Shown here one piece after another: positions 56,567-63,641 of a stretch of DNA of 64,000 bases. Within the stretch, counting starts at the first letter, position 1. Each line of letters begins with the position of its first letter. Made by a program: the position numbers and the translations under genes. The stretch comes from Castellaniella sp041675725. Lineage in GTDB: Bacteria > Pseudomonadota > Gammaproteobacteria > Burkholderiales > Burkholderiaceae_B. The stretch is taken from NCBI RefSeq assembly GCF_041675725.1, contig NZ_JBAYTI010000005.1, positions 5,674 to 69,673 on the forward strand, in the 5' to 3' direction. The notes under the pieces were generated by a model. The model did no database searches. It saw only the letters and a list, made by a program, of their open reading frames with translations, and was not told the DNA's origin.

Positions 56567-57304
56567 ATGCTTCGCACGCGTCTCTTCAGTTTGTTGTTCC
56601 TCTGCGCCCTGCTGGCCTCTTGCGCCGGCGTACCACCCCGTGGCTTGCCGGGCGCCCACTTCGTTGCATCGCCCAACTTCGATGAACGGCGGCCCAATCT
56701 GGTCATCATCCACCATACCAGCAATAAAACCATGCAGGAAGCCCTGCGTACGCTGACTTCGCCCGCCCGCCAGGTCAGCGCACACTACCTCATCGGCCGT
56801 GACGGCCAGATCCTGCAGCTAGTCGATGAACGCGACCGGGCCTGGCACGCGGGGGTGTCGTGGTGGAACGGCCAGACCGACGTGAACTCGGCCTCGATTG
56901 GCATCGAATTGGACAACAATGGCAACGAGCCTTTTGCCATAGCCCAGATGCAGGCCTTGTTGCTGTTGCTGGCCGACCTGAAAGAACGCTACCGCATCCC
57001 AACGGCCAACTTTGTCGGCCATGCTGACGTCGCACCCGGCCGCAAGGTGGACCCCAGCGCTTGGTTTCCCTGGGATCAGCTGGCACGCTACGGTTTCGGC
57101 CTGTGGTGTGATCCGCCGTTGCCCGACGCGCCGGCGGGCTTCGATCTGGGCCAGGCCCTGATCGCCCTGGGGTATGATCCCGCCCGACCCGAAGCGGCAC
57201 GCCATGCGTTCCTGTTGCACTTCTCACGTGGCCTGGAGCCCAGCCTGCGCACGCAAAAGGCGCTGGCACACTGCCTTCTGGAGCAACGCACAGCGCTCCG
57301 CTGA
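56567..57304 (+). CDS. AmiD-like lipoprotein N-acetylmuramoyl-L-alanine amidase
   Basis: A 245-residue amidase_2 enzyme with lipobox LLASC (Cys near residue 19). Zinc ligands fit VIIHHTSNKT (first His), FVGHADVAPGRKVDP (second His and Asp); SASIGIELDNNG carries the conserved glutamate. It cleaves the peptide from the glycan of murein, here at the outer membrane, as AmiD of E. coli does. A peptidoglycan-binding-like helical tail follows residue 180. Confidence 0.93.
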   Translation: MLRTRLFSLLFLCALLASCAGVPPRGLPGAHFVASPNFDERRPNLVIIHHTSNKTMQEALRTLTSPARQVSAHYLIGRDGQILQLVDERDRAWHAGVSWWNGQTDVNSASIGIELDNNGNEPFAIAQMQALLLLLADLKERYRIPTANFVGHADVAPGRKVDPSAWFPWDQLARYGFGLWCDPPLPDAPAGFDLGQALIALGYDPARPEAARHAFLLHFSRGLEPSLRTQKALAHCLLEQRTALR

Positions 57305-57366
57305 ACCCCATACGACACGGTCATCCAGATATGCTGCAAGCATGGCTCGCAGGCTGTCTCGCAGGC

Positions 57367-57395
57367 TTGCAGGTGATGGGCTTTCACCCTATAAT
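57367..57395 (+). promoter_or_regulatory. Promoter of tRNA-Met
   Basis: TTGCAG, 17 bases, TATAAT. The predicted start of transcription is about four bases before the tRNA. Confidence 0.75.
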
Positions 57396-57405
57396 TGCGT
57401 GCTTT

Positions 57406-57482
<77 letters not shown>

Positions 57483-57499
57483 GATAAATCAAGCACTTG

Positions 57500-57526
57500 C
57501 GCCACCCTTAATCCGGTGGCGTTTTT
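57500..57526 (+). terminator. Intrinsic terminator after tRNA-Met
   Basis: CGCCACC, loop CTTAATCC, GGTGGCG followed by TTTTT. It lies 18 bases after the tRNA. Confidence 0.85.
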
Positions 57527-57615
57527 GCTTTTCGGGGACGTGTACCCCCTGTGTACCCCGTGGGTGTCAATCTGCCAGTACGCCAGCGGTCTCTGGCAGG
57601 CTATCGCGGTCGATG

Positions 57616-57813
57616 TCAACGATTGCGATGGGCATTAGTCACCGCCTTTGGCGATTGCATCCGCTTTTGCGCGCCGCTCGGCACACCGCATGCGATCTTG
57701 TGGGTATCGTCAACAAACCGGACGAAGGGCGCGCCGGAAACCTTGCCCTTGTGAACGGCATCTTCGATCTCGCCATCAAACCGTTTCAAGCATTCTTTGA
57801 GTGCCTCATTCAT
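57616..57813 (-). CDS. Small hypothetical protein (islet)
   Basis: A 65-residue frame: MNEALKECLKRFDGEIEDAV followed by a basic C-terminal half. Family not recognised. Its ATG overlaps the stop of the small frame upstream (ATGA-type coupling), which is the main support that both are real. Possible phage or plasmid origin is inferred only from location beside the tRNA gene and among mobile remnants. Confidence 0.4.
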   Translation of the reverse strand: MNEALKECLKRFDGEIEDAVHKGKVSGAPFVRFVDDTHKIACGVPSGAQKRMQSPKAVTNAHRNR

Positions 57814-57938
57814 GACCGCCTCCCGTTCACGATCTCGTTGATCTCGTTGAGCAGATCAGACATCAGCCAAAGAATGTTGTCTTGCCGGTGCTCGAACAGA
57901 TCCCGCATGATGTCGCCAGCATTGCCGTAGGTCATCAT
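57810..57938 (-). CDS. Very small hypothetical protein (islet)
   Basis: A 42-residue frame, MMTYGNAGDIMRDLFEHRQD with an acidic-helical end LLNEINEIVNGRRS. It is coupled to the following frame. Upstream codons (SKDRLIQQLTAQASALS) continue the amphipathic pattern up to an in-frame TGA, so it may be the truncated end of a longer protein. Function unknown. Confidence 0.35.
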   Translation of the reverse strand: MMTYGNAGDIMRDLFEHRQDNILWLMSDLLNEINEIVNGRRS

Positions 57939-57984
57939 GGACAGAGCACTGGCCTGAGCTGTCAGCTGCTGGATCAGACGATCT

Positions 57985-58054
57985 TTGCTTCATTCGCTGT
58001 GATCAACTTACGGGAGGACTTGCATCTCCAGCAGTGCGCCCATGCTGGGCGCAC
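57985..58054 (-). mobile_element. Group II intron 5'-end-like fragment
   Basis: On the minus strand the stretch starts GTGCGCCCAGCATGGGCGCA, the typical 5' boundary of bacterial group II introns, continues with a GGAG-ATGCAAGT-CCTCC stem-loop like those of domain I, then GTAAGTTGATCACAGCGAA. No reverse transcriptase follows; the element is truncated and runs into the small frames. It starts three bases after a terminator T-run, the insertion habit of class C introns. Assignment is from recalled sequence pattern only. Confidence 0.4.
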
Positions 58055-58056
58055 CG

Positions 58057-58077
58057 AAAAAACCGCCCGAAGGCGGT
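58057..58077 (-). terminator. Leftward intrinsic terminator with TTCG loop
   Basis: On the minus strand ACCGCC-TTCG-GGCGGT is followed by TTTTT. No gene on the minus strand ends just before it, so it is orphaned; it may be what is left of the target site of the group II intron. Confidence 0.75.
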
Positions 58078-58092
58078 GGTGTGTATAGAATA

Positions 58093-58139
58093 CGTAACTA
58101 CAAAAATAACTTGCGCGCTGTTATTTCCGTAACTACAAT
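58093..58139 (+). promoter_or_regulatory. Promoter/operator of brnTA module 1
   Basis: TTGCGC (58111-58116), 17 bases, TACAAT (58134-58139). An inverted repeat AAATAAC-N9-GTTATTT (58104-58126) covers the -35, and the 11-mer CGTAACTACAA occurs at 58093-58103 and again at 58129-58139 over the -10. BrnA antitoxins repress their own promoters, so these are probable operators. Confidence 0.6.
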
Positions 58140-58145
58140 AATCAT

Positions 58146-58415
58146 ATGGAAATCACCTTCGATCCAGCCAAAGATCGCAGCAACCGGCGCAAGCATGGTG
58201 TTTCTCTGCCGCTGGCCCAATGGATCGATTGGCCCGAGGTGATGGCCAAGCCCGACACACGCCAGGACTATGGCGAGGTTCGGGAGATCGGATACGCGAT
58301 CATCGATGATCGGCTGTATTGCGCGGTGTTCACGCAGCGCGCAGACAAGATACACATCGTCAGTCTGCGTAAGGCCAATTCGAGAGAGGTACGAAACCAT
58401 GTCGAGCAAACGTAA
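58146..58415 (+). CDS. brnT: BrnT-family toxin, module 1
   Basis: An 89-residue BrnT: MEITFDPAKDRSNRRKHGVS has the family N-K-K-H-G pattern, followed by DYGEVREIGYAIIDDRLYCA and HIVSLRKANSREV, the usual end. BrnT is a RelE-fold ribonuclease that blocks translation and is held by BrnA. The gene order toxin-antitoxin with an overlap of 17 bases is standard for this family. Confidence 0.9.
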   Translation: MEITFDPAKDRSNRRKHGVSLPLAQWIDWPEVMAKPDTRQDYGEVREIGYAIIDDRLYCAVFTQRADKIHIVSLRKANSREVRNHVEQT

Positions 58416-58671
58416 ATTGATTGTGCCCACGCCAGAGGAAGACGTCGCAATCAACCGTGGCATTGCGGCAGACCCCGATACCTATGAACTGGGCGTCGAA
58501 GAATTCAAGCAGCTCAAGCGGGTAGGACGTCCACGTCTGGATAATCCCAAAGTAGCCGTGACAATTCGCTATGACCAGAAGGTGATCGACGCCTTCAAGG
58601 CCGGTGGGCCTGGTTGGCAGACCAGGATGAATGATGCCCTGAAGAAGGTTGTAGAAGGCGGGCGCGTGTAG
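58399..58671 (+). CDS. brnA: BrnA-family antitoxin, module 1
   Basis: A 90-residue antitoxin: MSSKRKLIVPTPEEDVAINR, a basic linker GRPRLDNPK, and a ribbon-helix-helix-like end VAVTIRYDQKVIDAFKAGGP then GWQTRMNDALKKVV. The C-terminal part binds DNA. Start at 58399 overlaps the toxin gene. Confidence 0.9.
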   Translation: MSSKRKLIVPTPEEDVAINRGIAADPDTYELGVEEFKQLKRVGRPRLDNPKVAVTIRYDQKVIDAFKAGGPGWQTRMNDALKKVVEGGRV

Positions 58672-58689
58672 AAAGAAAGGCGCCTCTGC

Positions 58690-58733
58690 GCATCTACAAA
58701 AAGATAGACTGGCGATCAGATTGCATCTACAAT
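58690..58733 (+). promoter_or_regulatory. Promoter/operator of brnTA module 2
   Basis: TAGACT (58705-58710), 17 bases, TACAAT (58728-58733). The 10-mer GCATCTACAA occurs at 58690-58699 and at 58723-58732, the second copy covering the -10, the same layout as in module 1. Confidence 0.5.
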
Positions 58734-58738
58734 AAAGC

Positions 58739-59011
58739 ATGGAACTCGAATTCGACGCGCAGAAATCAGAGATCAATGAGCAAGAGCGCGGCCTGCCCTT
58801 TGCGTTGGTAGAGCAGTTCGACTTCGAGACGGCGCTGTTCAAGACTGATGATCGACACGACTACGGCGAGGTCCGCATTCGCGCACTGGGCAGGATCGGC
58901 GATCGAGTCCATGCGCTGGTCTTCAAGGAAACGAAGACCGGAATTCGAGTCATCAGCTTGCGCAAGGCCAATCGGCGGGAGGTCCGAATTTATGAGCAAG
59001 AAACCACTTGA
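58739..59011 (+). CDS. BrnT-family toxin, module 2 (divergent)
   Basis: A 90-residue BrnT-like protein: MELEFDAQKSEINEQERGLP lines up with module 1 but the conserved K-H-G is E-R-G; DYGEVRIRALGRIGDRVHAL and RVISLRKANRREVRIYEQE are retained. Loss of the K-H pair may change or abolish activity. Overlaps the next gene by 20 bases. Confidence 0.85.
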   Translation: MELEFDAQKSEINEQERGLPFALVEQFDFETALFKTDDRHDYGEVRIRALGRIGDRVHALVFKETKTGIRVISLRKANRREVRIYEQETT

Positions 59012-59270
59012 CGCTGAACGCGTGGATGCAGAGAACCCGGAGTGGACCGAGGCAGACGCAAAGTCGGCGGTCCGCTTCGATGCTCTGCCGGCGTCGCTGC
59101 GACACAAGCTGCGTGGACAGCGCGGCCCCCAGAAAGCGCCTCGCAAGGTGCAGACGGCCGTGCGCTACGACGCAGACATCATCGAGGCATTCAAAGAAGG
59201 CGGGCCCGGCTGGCAGACGCGCATGAACGATGCGCTGCGTGAATGGCTGCGCGGCCGCGAGAAGGTGTAG
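58992..59270 (+). CDS. BrnA-family antitoxin, module 2
   Basis: A 92-residue antitoxin with its own N-terminal half (MSKKPLDAERVDAENPEWTE) and a C-terminal domain (VQTAVRYDADIIEAFKEGGP, GWQTRMNDALREWL) nearly identical to module 1 over the GGPGWQTRMNDAL stretch, so the two antitoxins may bind related operators. Confidence 0.88.
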   Translation: MSKKPLDAERVDAENPEWTEADAKSAVRFDALPASLRHKLRGQRGPQKAPRKVQTAVRYDADIIEAFKEGGPGWQTRMNDALREWLRGREKV

Positions 59271-59337
59271 CCTCACCAGGCGCTGGGCTGCTCAAGGGCG
59301 GATGTAGTACGGGCGGCGCCTTGCTGGAGTGCGTCAC

Positions 59338-59613
59338 TTAATGATTTGAATGCGACCGGAGAAGATAACGGGCCGTGGGGGTTGCGTGACGCTTTCGCAG
59401 TGGCCAGTTACTCAAGCGCTGCTCGCAGGAAAAACGCATGTCTTTCTTGGTTCTCCACAACAGTTGCGCCTGCGTGGCCAAGGCGGCCTGCCACATCTGA
59501 AAGCCAAAGAAGCCCCGGTCAGCCAAACGCAGCATCGTGCTGCCGTCCAGGCTCACCACACGCCACTGGCGGTACCACGCGCCTCGCGTGTCCGCCTGAG
59601 CAATGGGCTGCAT
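59338..59613 (-). pseudogene. IS4-type transposase relic
   Basis: Two short blocks of an IS4-family transposase are joined: AWYRQWRVVSLDGST (first DDE region) directly followed by MLRLADRGFFGFQMWQAALA and LLWRTKKDMRF (second DDE region). About 60-70 residues normally between them are missing, the frame is lost after EQRL and both ends are absent. It abuts the stop of the PIN toxin. No terminal repeats were found. Confidence 0.7.
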
Positions 59614-60008
59614 CACCAAATGGTCTGAACGTGGGCGTAATCGCGAATCTTCAAGTCGGCGGAGACCAAAGGCACGGCATGATGGCGCGCCGTGGCCACA
59701 ATGATGCGATCGGCCGGATCCTTGTGAAATTCCCCGGGCAGATCCACAGATTGGACCGAAATACGGACATCCACAGGAACAAACCGAATCGCTGGCACCT
59801 GAGCAACCGTATCCAGCCAAGCTGCTGCATCCATGGTCAGTGCCAGACGGCCCACCTTGGCCAGTATTGCCACCTCCCAAGCGCTGATGGCCGAAACCAA
59901 GACTTCGCCACCCTGCACCTCAGCCTCGATGGCTTCGCGGGCGGGACGACTCAACTGCGAGTCCCCCGCCGCCCACCATACCAGCGCATGGGTGTCCAAT
60001 ACGATCAT
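59613..60008 (-). CDS. PIN-domain toxin (VapC-like)
   Basis: A 131-residue PIN ribonuclease. The acidic active-site residues fit Asp5 (MIVLDTHALVWW), Glu45 (ISAWEVAIL), Asp97/Asp100 (HKDPADRIIVATA) and Asp117 (LVSADLKIRDY). The YuxJ/VapC group with HKDPADR is usually paired with a Phd-type antitoxin, as here; ATG overlaps that stop by 4 bases. Confidence 0.9.
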   Translation of the reverse strand: MIVLDTHALVWWAAGDSQLSRPAREAIEAEVQGGEVLVSAISAWEVAILAKVGRLALTMDAAAWLDTVAQVPAIRFVPVDVRISVQSVDLPGEFHKDPADRIIVATARHHAVPLVSADLKIRDYAHVQTIW

Positions 60009-60244
60009 TGTGCTGCCTCCCAGGCGTCGTCGTCGACCGGCGACAAGGGGTCGTCGAACCGAAGGACGGAGCCGCGCAGCACCTCCAGCGGATTGCGCTT
60101 TGCCACCGCCCGATAGGGGCGGATTTCAATCGCGGGTTTGCCGTGGTCGGTCACAACAATGGGCTCACCGGTGGCTTCAACCTGCCGGAAAAGCTCAAGC
60201 GCCCGCGCCTTGAACACGGATTTCGACACTTGCCGACTGTGCAT
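60005..60244 (-). CDS. Phd/YefM-family antitoxin
   Basis: A 79-residue antitoxin: SVFKARALELFRQVEATGEP then IVVTDHGKPAIEIRPY is the Phd/YefM fold, followed by a toxin-wrapping tail (LRFDDPLSPVDDDAWEA). A perfect palindrome lies 23 bases upstream. Confidence 0.9.
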   Translation of the reverse strand: MHSRQVSKSVFKARALELFRQVEATGEPIVVTDHGKPAIEIRPYRAVAKRNPLEVLRGSVLRFDDPLSPVDDDAWEAAQ

Positions 60245-60266
60245 GGCGACCCCAGAAAATAGTCAT

Positions 60267-60284
60267 ATAAAATGACCATTTTAT
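60267..60284. promoter_or_regulatory. Operator of the Phd-PIN pair
   Basis: ATAAAATG-AC-CATTTTAT is a perfect 8-bp-arm palindrome upstream of the antitoxin start. Phd-type antitoxins bind such sites. Confidence 0.6.
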
Positions 60285-60429
60285 CAGAAAGTGACTATAA
60301 ATATGAAATCGGATGCAGTCGATGGCACGGGCTGCGCCCGACATGGCCAACATGAGAAAAAACCCCGCCACAAAATGCAAAGGCCTTCCGCGCCTACAAT
60401 AAAAGCCCCCTTTTGCCGAGGCTACCTCA

Positions 60430-61074
60430 ATGCTGATTTATGACGCTCACAGCCCTGCTCCCCGCTGCCTGCGGATGTTCATACTCGAAAAAGGCCTGCG
60501 GATACCGGCCCAGACAATCGACGTATTCAAGGGTGATAACCGGCAGGCCGACTTCCTGGCGGTCAATCCGGCGGGCCAGACACCCGCAATCCGTCTGGAT
60601 GATGGCGCCGTCTTCGCGGAATCCGTGGCCATTGCAGAGTACCTCGAAGAAACCCACCCAGAGCCGCCACTGATCGGCGCCGATCCCGTCGAACGGATGC
60701 AGACACGGCAGTGGTGGCGGCGCATCGAGCTGAACATCACGGAATTCATCCACAACGCCTACCATTATGCCGAGGGTCTGGCACGCTTCGAATCCCGGAT
60801 CCCCGTGGCGCCAGAGGCCGCCGATGGGCTCAAGCGTATCGCGCAGGACCGCCTGCACTGGCTCGACGCGATGCTGGGAGATGGCCCCTATATCTGCGGG
60901 GCCCGCTTTACGGCCGCGGATATCTGGCTGTATGTGTGGCTCGATTTCGGCCGTGAAGCCGGCCAACCGTTCGACGCAGCCACATTGCCGCGAATCGGCC
61001 GCTGGTTCGAACACATCGCAAGCCGCCCCAGTGCCGCACAAAGCCGCGCGCTGCTCGCCGATCAGCGCGCTTAG
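60430..61074 (+). CDS. Glutathione S-transferase-like protein
   Basis: A 214-residue GST: thioredoxin-like N-terminal domain (cis-Pro in NPAGQTPAIRLDDG and the ESVAIAEYLEE motif) and an all-helical C-terminal domain (ICGARFTAADIWLYVWLDF). The first-helix region SPAPRCLRM has a possible Ser/Cys catalytic residue. Substrate unknown. TACAAT at 60395-60400 is a plausible -10. Confidence 0.9.
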   Translation: MLIYDAHSPAPRCLRMFILEKGLRIPAQTIDVFKGDNRQADFLAVNPAGQTPAIRLDDGAVFAESVAIAEYLEETHPEPPLIGADPVERMQTRQWWRRIELNITEFIHNAYHYAEGLARFESRIPVAPEAADGLKRIAQDRLHWLDAMLGDGPYICGARFTAADIWLYVWLDFGREAGQPFDAATLPRIGRWFEHIASRPSAAQSRALLADQRA

Positions 61075-61143
61075 CACTGGCAAACCCAGGCGCAACGAGG
61101 CCAGCTCGCGTATATCGCGCGCAACATTTCGCGCAACACCTAG

Positions 61144-61175
61144 TTGACAAACATTATATATTTATGCATAATGTT
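61144..61175 (+). promoter_or_regulatory. Promoter with palindromic operator before the peroxiredoxin gene
   Basis: TTGACA (61144-61149), 17 bases, CATAAT (61167-61172). Between and over the -10 lies the inverted repeat AACATTAT-N10-ATAATGTT (61150-61157 / 61168-61175). Confidence 0.7.
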
Positions 61176-61231
61176 AAATATACCGCAGGCTTTTCCTGCT
61201 TGCCCACACCCCTGACAGGAGCACACCCAAC

Positions 61232-61891
61232 ATGTCCCTACGCATCAATGATGTCGCCCCCAACTTCACCACCGACTCCACGGCTGGCACTCTGACCCTG
61301 CATGACTGGATGGGCGACAGCTATGCCATCCTGTTTTCCCATCCCAAAGACTTCACCCCGGTGTGCACCACCGAATTCGGCGCCGTCGCCCGCCTGGCAC
61401 CCGAATTCGCCAAGCGCAACACCAAGGTCATGGGCGTCTCGGTCGACAGCGTCGAAGAGCACCATCGCTGGAAGAACGACATCGCCCAGTTCGCCCAGGC
61501 CCCCGCCGATTTCCCCATCATCGACGACACCTCGCTGCAGGTGGCCAAGCTGTACAACATGCTGCCCGCCGAAGCCGTGCTGCCCGACGGCCGTACGCCA
61601 GCCGACAGCGCCACGGTGCGCACCGTGTTCATCATCGGGCCCGACAAGAAAATCCGCCTGACCATGGCCTACCCCATGTCGGTCGGCCGCAACTTCGCCG
61701 AAATCCTGCGCGCCCTCGATGCCATCCAGGCTACAGATGGCGTACCCTTAGCCACCCCGGCTGATTGGGTCCCCGGCCAAGACGTGATCGTGGGCCTGAG
61801 CCTGACCGATGAACAGGCCAAGGAAAAATACGGCAAGGTCGACGTCCGCCTGCCCTACTTGCGATTCATCGCCGATCCCAGCAAGCAATAA
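61232..61891 (+). CDS. 1-Cys peroxiredoxin (Prx6 type)
   Basis: A 219-residue peroxiredoxin with peroxidatic Cys45 in HPKDFTPVCTTE, the Prx6-type extension (MAYPMSVGRNFAEILRALDA, TPADWVPGQDVIV) and no resolving cysteine at the usual 2-Cys place. It reduces hydrogen and organic peroxides. AGGAG-like GACAGGAGCACACC precedes the ATG. Confidence 0.94.
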   Translation: MSLRINDVAPNFTTDSTAGTLTLHDWMGDSYAILFSHPKDFTPVCTTEFGAVARLAPEFAKRNTKVMGVSVDSVEEHHRWKNDIAQFAQAPADFPIIDDTSLQVAKLYNMLPAEAVLPDGRTPADSATVRTVFIIGPDKKIRLTMAYPMSVGRNFAEILRALDAIQATDGVPLATPADWVPGQDVIVGLSLTDEQAKEKYGKVDVRLPYLRFIADPSKQ

Positions 61892-61918
61892 ACAGCATCT
61901 GCAGCCCCGTGCAACGCA

Positions 61919-61944
61919 ACCGGCCCCATACGGGGCCGGTTTTC
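61919..61944 (+). terminator. Intrinsic terminator after the peroxiredoxin gene
   Basis: ACCGGCCCC, loop ATAC, GGGGCCGGT followed by TTTC; between convergent genes. Confidence 0.8.
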
Positions 61945-61967
61945 TTGCCTGCTTGTGCATCGATGGC

Positions 61968-63641
61968 TCAGCGCAGATTGCGGCGCAGAATCTTGCCGGT
62001 ATTGGTCTTGGGCAGGTCATCCATGAATTCGATGATTCGCGGGTATTTGTACGAGGCCATGCGCGCCCGGCTCCAGGCGATGAGTTCGGATTCTGTCAGG
62101 GCCGCGCCGGGCTTGAGCGACACCACAGCCTTCACGGTTTCCCCGCGATAGGTGTCGGACACACCCACCACGGCGACTTCCCGAATGGCTGGATGCGCAT
62201 ACAAGGCGTCCTCGACCTCGCGGGGCCAGACCTTGTAGCCGCCCGCGTTGATCATGTCTTTCTTGCGATCGACCAGATAGAACCAGCCTTCCTGGTCCAT
62301 GAAGCCGACATCGCCCGAGAGCATGAAGCCATCGCGCATGATGCGTGCGGTTTCATCTGGACGATTCCAGTATCCCTTCATGACCTGCGGACCCTGCTTG
62401 GCGAGCTCGCCCATTTCACCCGGATCCGCCTGTGTGCCATCTTCACGCAGAATACGCACCAGGGTATTGAACACCGGCACGCCGATGGACAATGCCCCCG
62501 ATGCCTGGTCGACCGGCGCCCGGGCATCTTGTGGCACCATGAGGGTGACCGAGCAGGTTTCGGTCATGCCGTAGGCATTGCGTATGTAATGACCCGTCAA
62601 CGTCTCGAATGCATCGGCCGTGGCTGGTGGAATGGGCGCCCCGCCGGAATACAGCCCGCGAAAGCTGTCGAAGTCTCCAGGACGGATGTGACCGGTGTTC
62701 ATCAGGCTGATGAACGCGGTGATGGCGCCGATGGTGAAGGCCGGCCGATGGGCGCGGATCGTCTCGAGGATCACGTCGGGGTGAAAACGGTGCGTCAGCA
62801 GCAACGGACAGCCAGCGAGCAGGGTCAGTGCCGCGTGAGCCGCCATCCCCGTGATGTGGAACAGGGGTGCGATGCACAGGTTGGCATCCCCGCTGTCGAG
62901 CCGCACCCAGTCACGAAACACACAGGCGTTGAACAGGATGTTGCCATGGGTGTTCATGGCGCCCTTCGGCTTGCCCGTGGTCCCCGACGTGTAGGTGAGC
63001 AATGCCGTGTCGTCGGCCAGCAGGCGGACCGGCGGCAAGGCGGCATCAACGGCCATGGCCTGATCCAGAACGTGTTGGAGATCCACCGCACCCGCGGCGG
63101 GCGGCAGACGCGGGCTCTCGCCCAGCACCCGGGCATCGTTGGCGCTCTGGCCATCCAGGGCGGAAAAGGTGATCCGTATCGGCAGATCGACCGTGCCGGA
63201 CTGAAGCAAGGGGGCCACGATCTCTATGTACAACGCATCGAGACACAGCAGCGCCCTGGCGCCGGAGTCTTGCAGAATGTGCGCCAGCTCAGCCGACTTG
63301 TTCATGGGGTTCACCGGCACGGCAATGCCCCCGGCTTTCCAGGTACCCAGCAAGCCGACGAGGAACGCCGGGTTGTTCTGCATGAACAGCACCAGCCGGT
63401 CGCCCCGCTGAAACCCCTGCACCAACAGGTAATGCGCCAGCGCCGATGACGCGCCGTCCAGTTCGGCCCGGGTCATGGCCGCATCGAAATAGCGAATGAT
63501 GACATCGCCTGGCGATTGCACCACCAGAGCCGCAAAAGCGGCCGGGATGCTGGGAAAGTCTGGCTGGATGTCAGCGGGCTGCCGCGGCCCGTACTGCGCC
63601 AGCCAGGGCCTGCCGTCTTGAACCTTGGACACTGTCGTCAC
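61968..63641 (-). CDS. Acyl-CoA synthetase (AMP-forming)
   Basis: A 557-residue member of the adenylate-forming family: LLTYTSGTTGKPKGAM (AMP-binding), AYGMTETCSVTLM, SGDVGFMDQEGWFYLVDRKKD, and the C-terminal lysine in LPKTNTGKILRR. Likely a medium/long or aromatic acid ligase; chain length not readable. It starts with GTG overlapping the upstream livF stop, so it sits in a branched-chain-type (or carboxylate) ABC uptake operon. Confidence 0.92.
   Translation of the reverse strand: MTTVSKVQDGRPWLAQYGPRQPADIQPDFPSIPAAFAALVVQSPGDVIIRYFDAAMTRAELDGASSALAHYLLVQGFQRGDRLVLFMQNNPAFLVGLLGTWKAGGIAVPVNPMNKSAELAHILQDSGARALLCLDALYIEIVAPLLQSGTVDLPIRITFSALDGQSANDARVLGESPRLPPAAGAVDLQHVLDQAMAVDAALPPVRLLADDTALLTYTSGTTGKPKGAMNTHGNILFNACVFRDWVRLDSGDANLCIAPLFHITGMAAHAALTLLAGCPLLLTHRFHPDVILETIRAHRPAFTIGAITAFISLMNTGHIRPGDFDSFRGLYSGGAPIPPATADAFETLTGHYIRNAYGMTETCSVTLMVPQDARAPVDQASGALSIGVPVFNTLVRILREDGTQADPGEMGELAKQGPQVMKGYWNRPDETARIMRDGFMLSGDVGFMDQEGWFYLVDRKKDMINAGGYKVWPREVEDALYAHPAIREVAVVGVSDTYRGETVKAVVSLKPGAALTESELIAWSRARMASYKYPRIIEFMDDLPKTNTGKILRRNLR

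Noticed and set aside
57541..57560. TGTACCCC direct repeat near tRNA-Met as an attachment site
   Set aside because: It is not part of the tRNA and has no counterpart at the other end of the islet.
61809..63449. A 546-codon plus-strand frame opposite the acyl-CoA synthetase
   Set aside because: Antisense shadow; begins inside the peroxiredoxin gene and has no motif.
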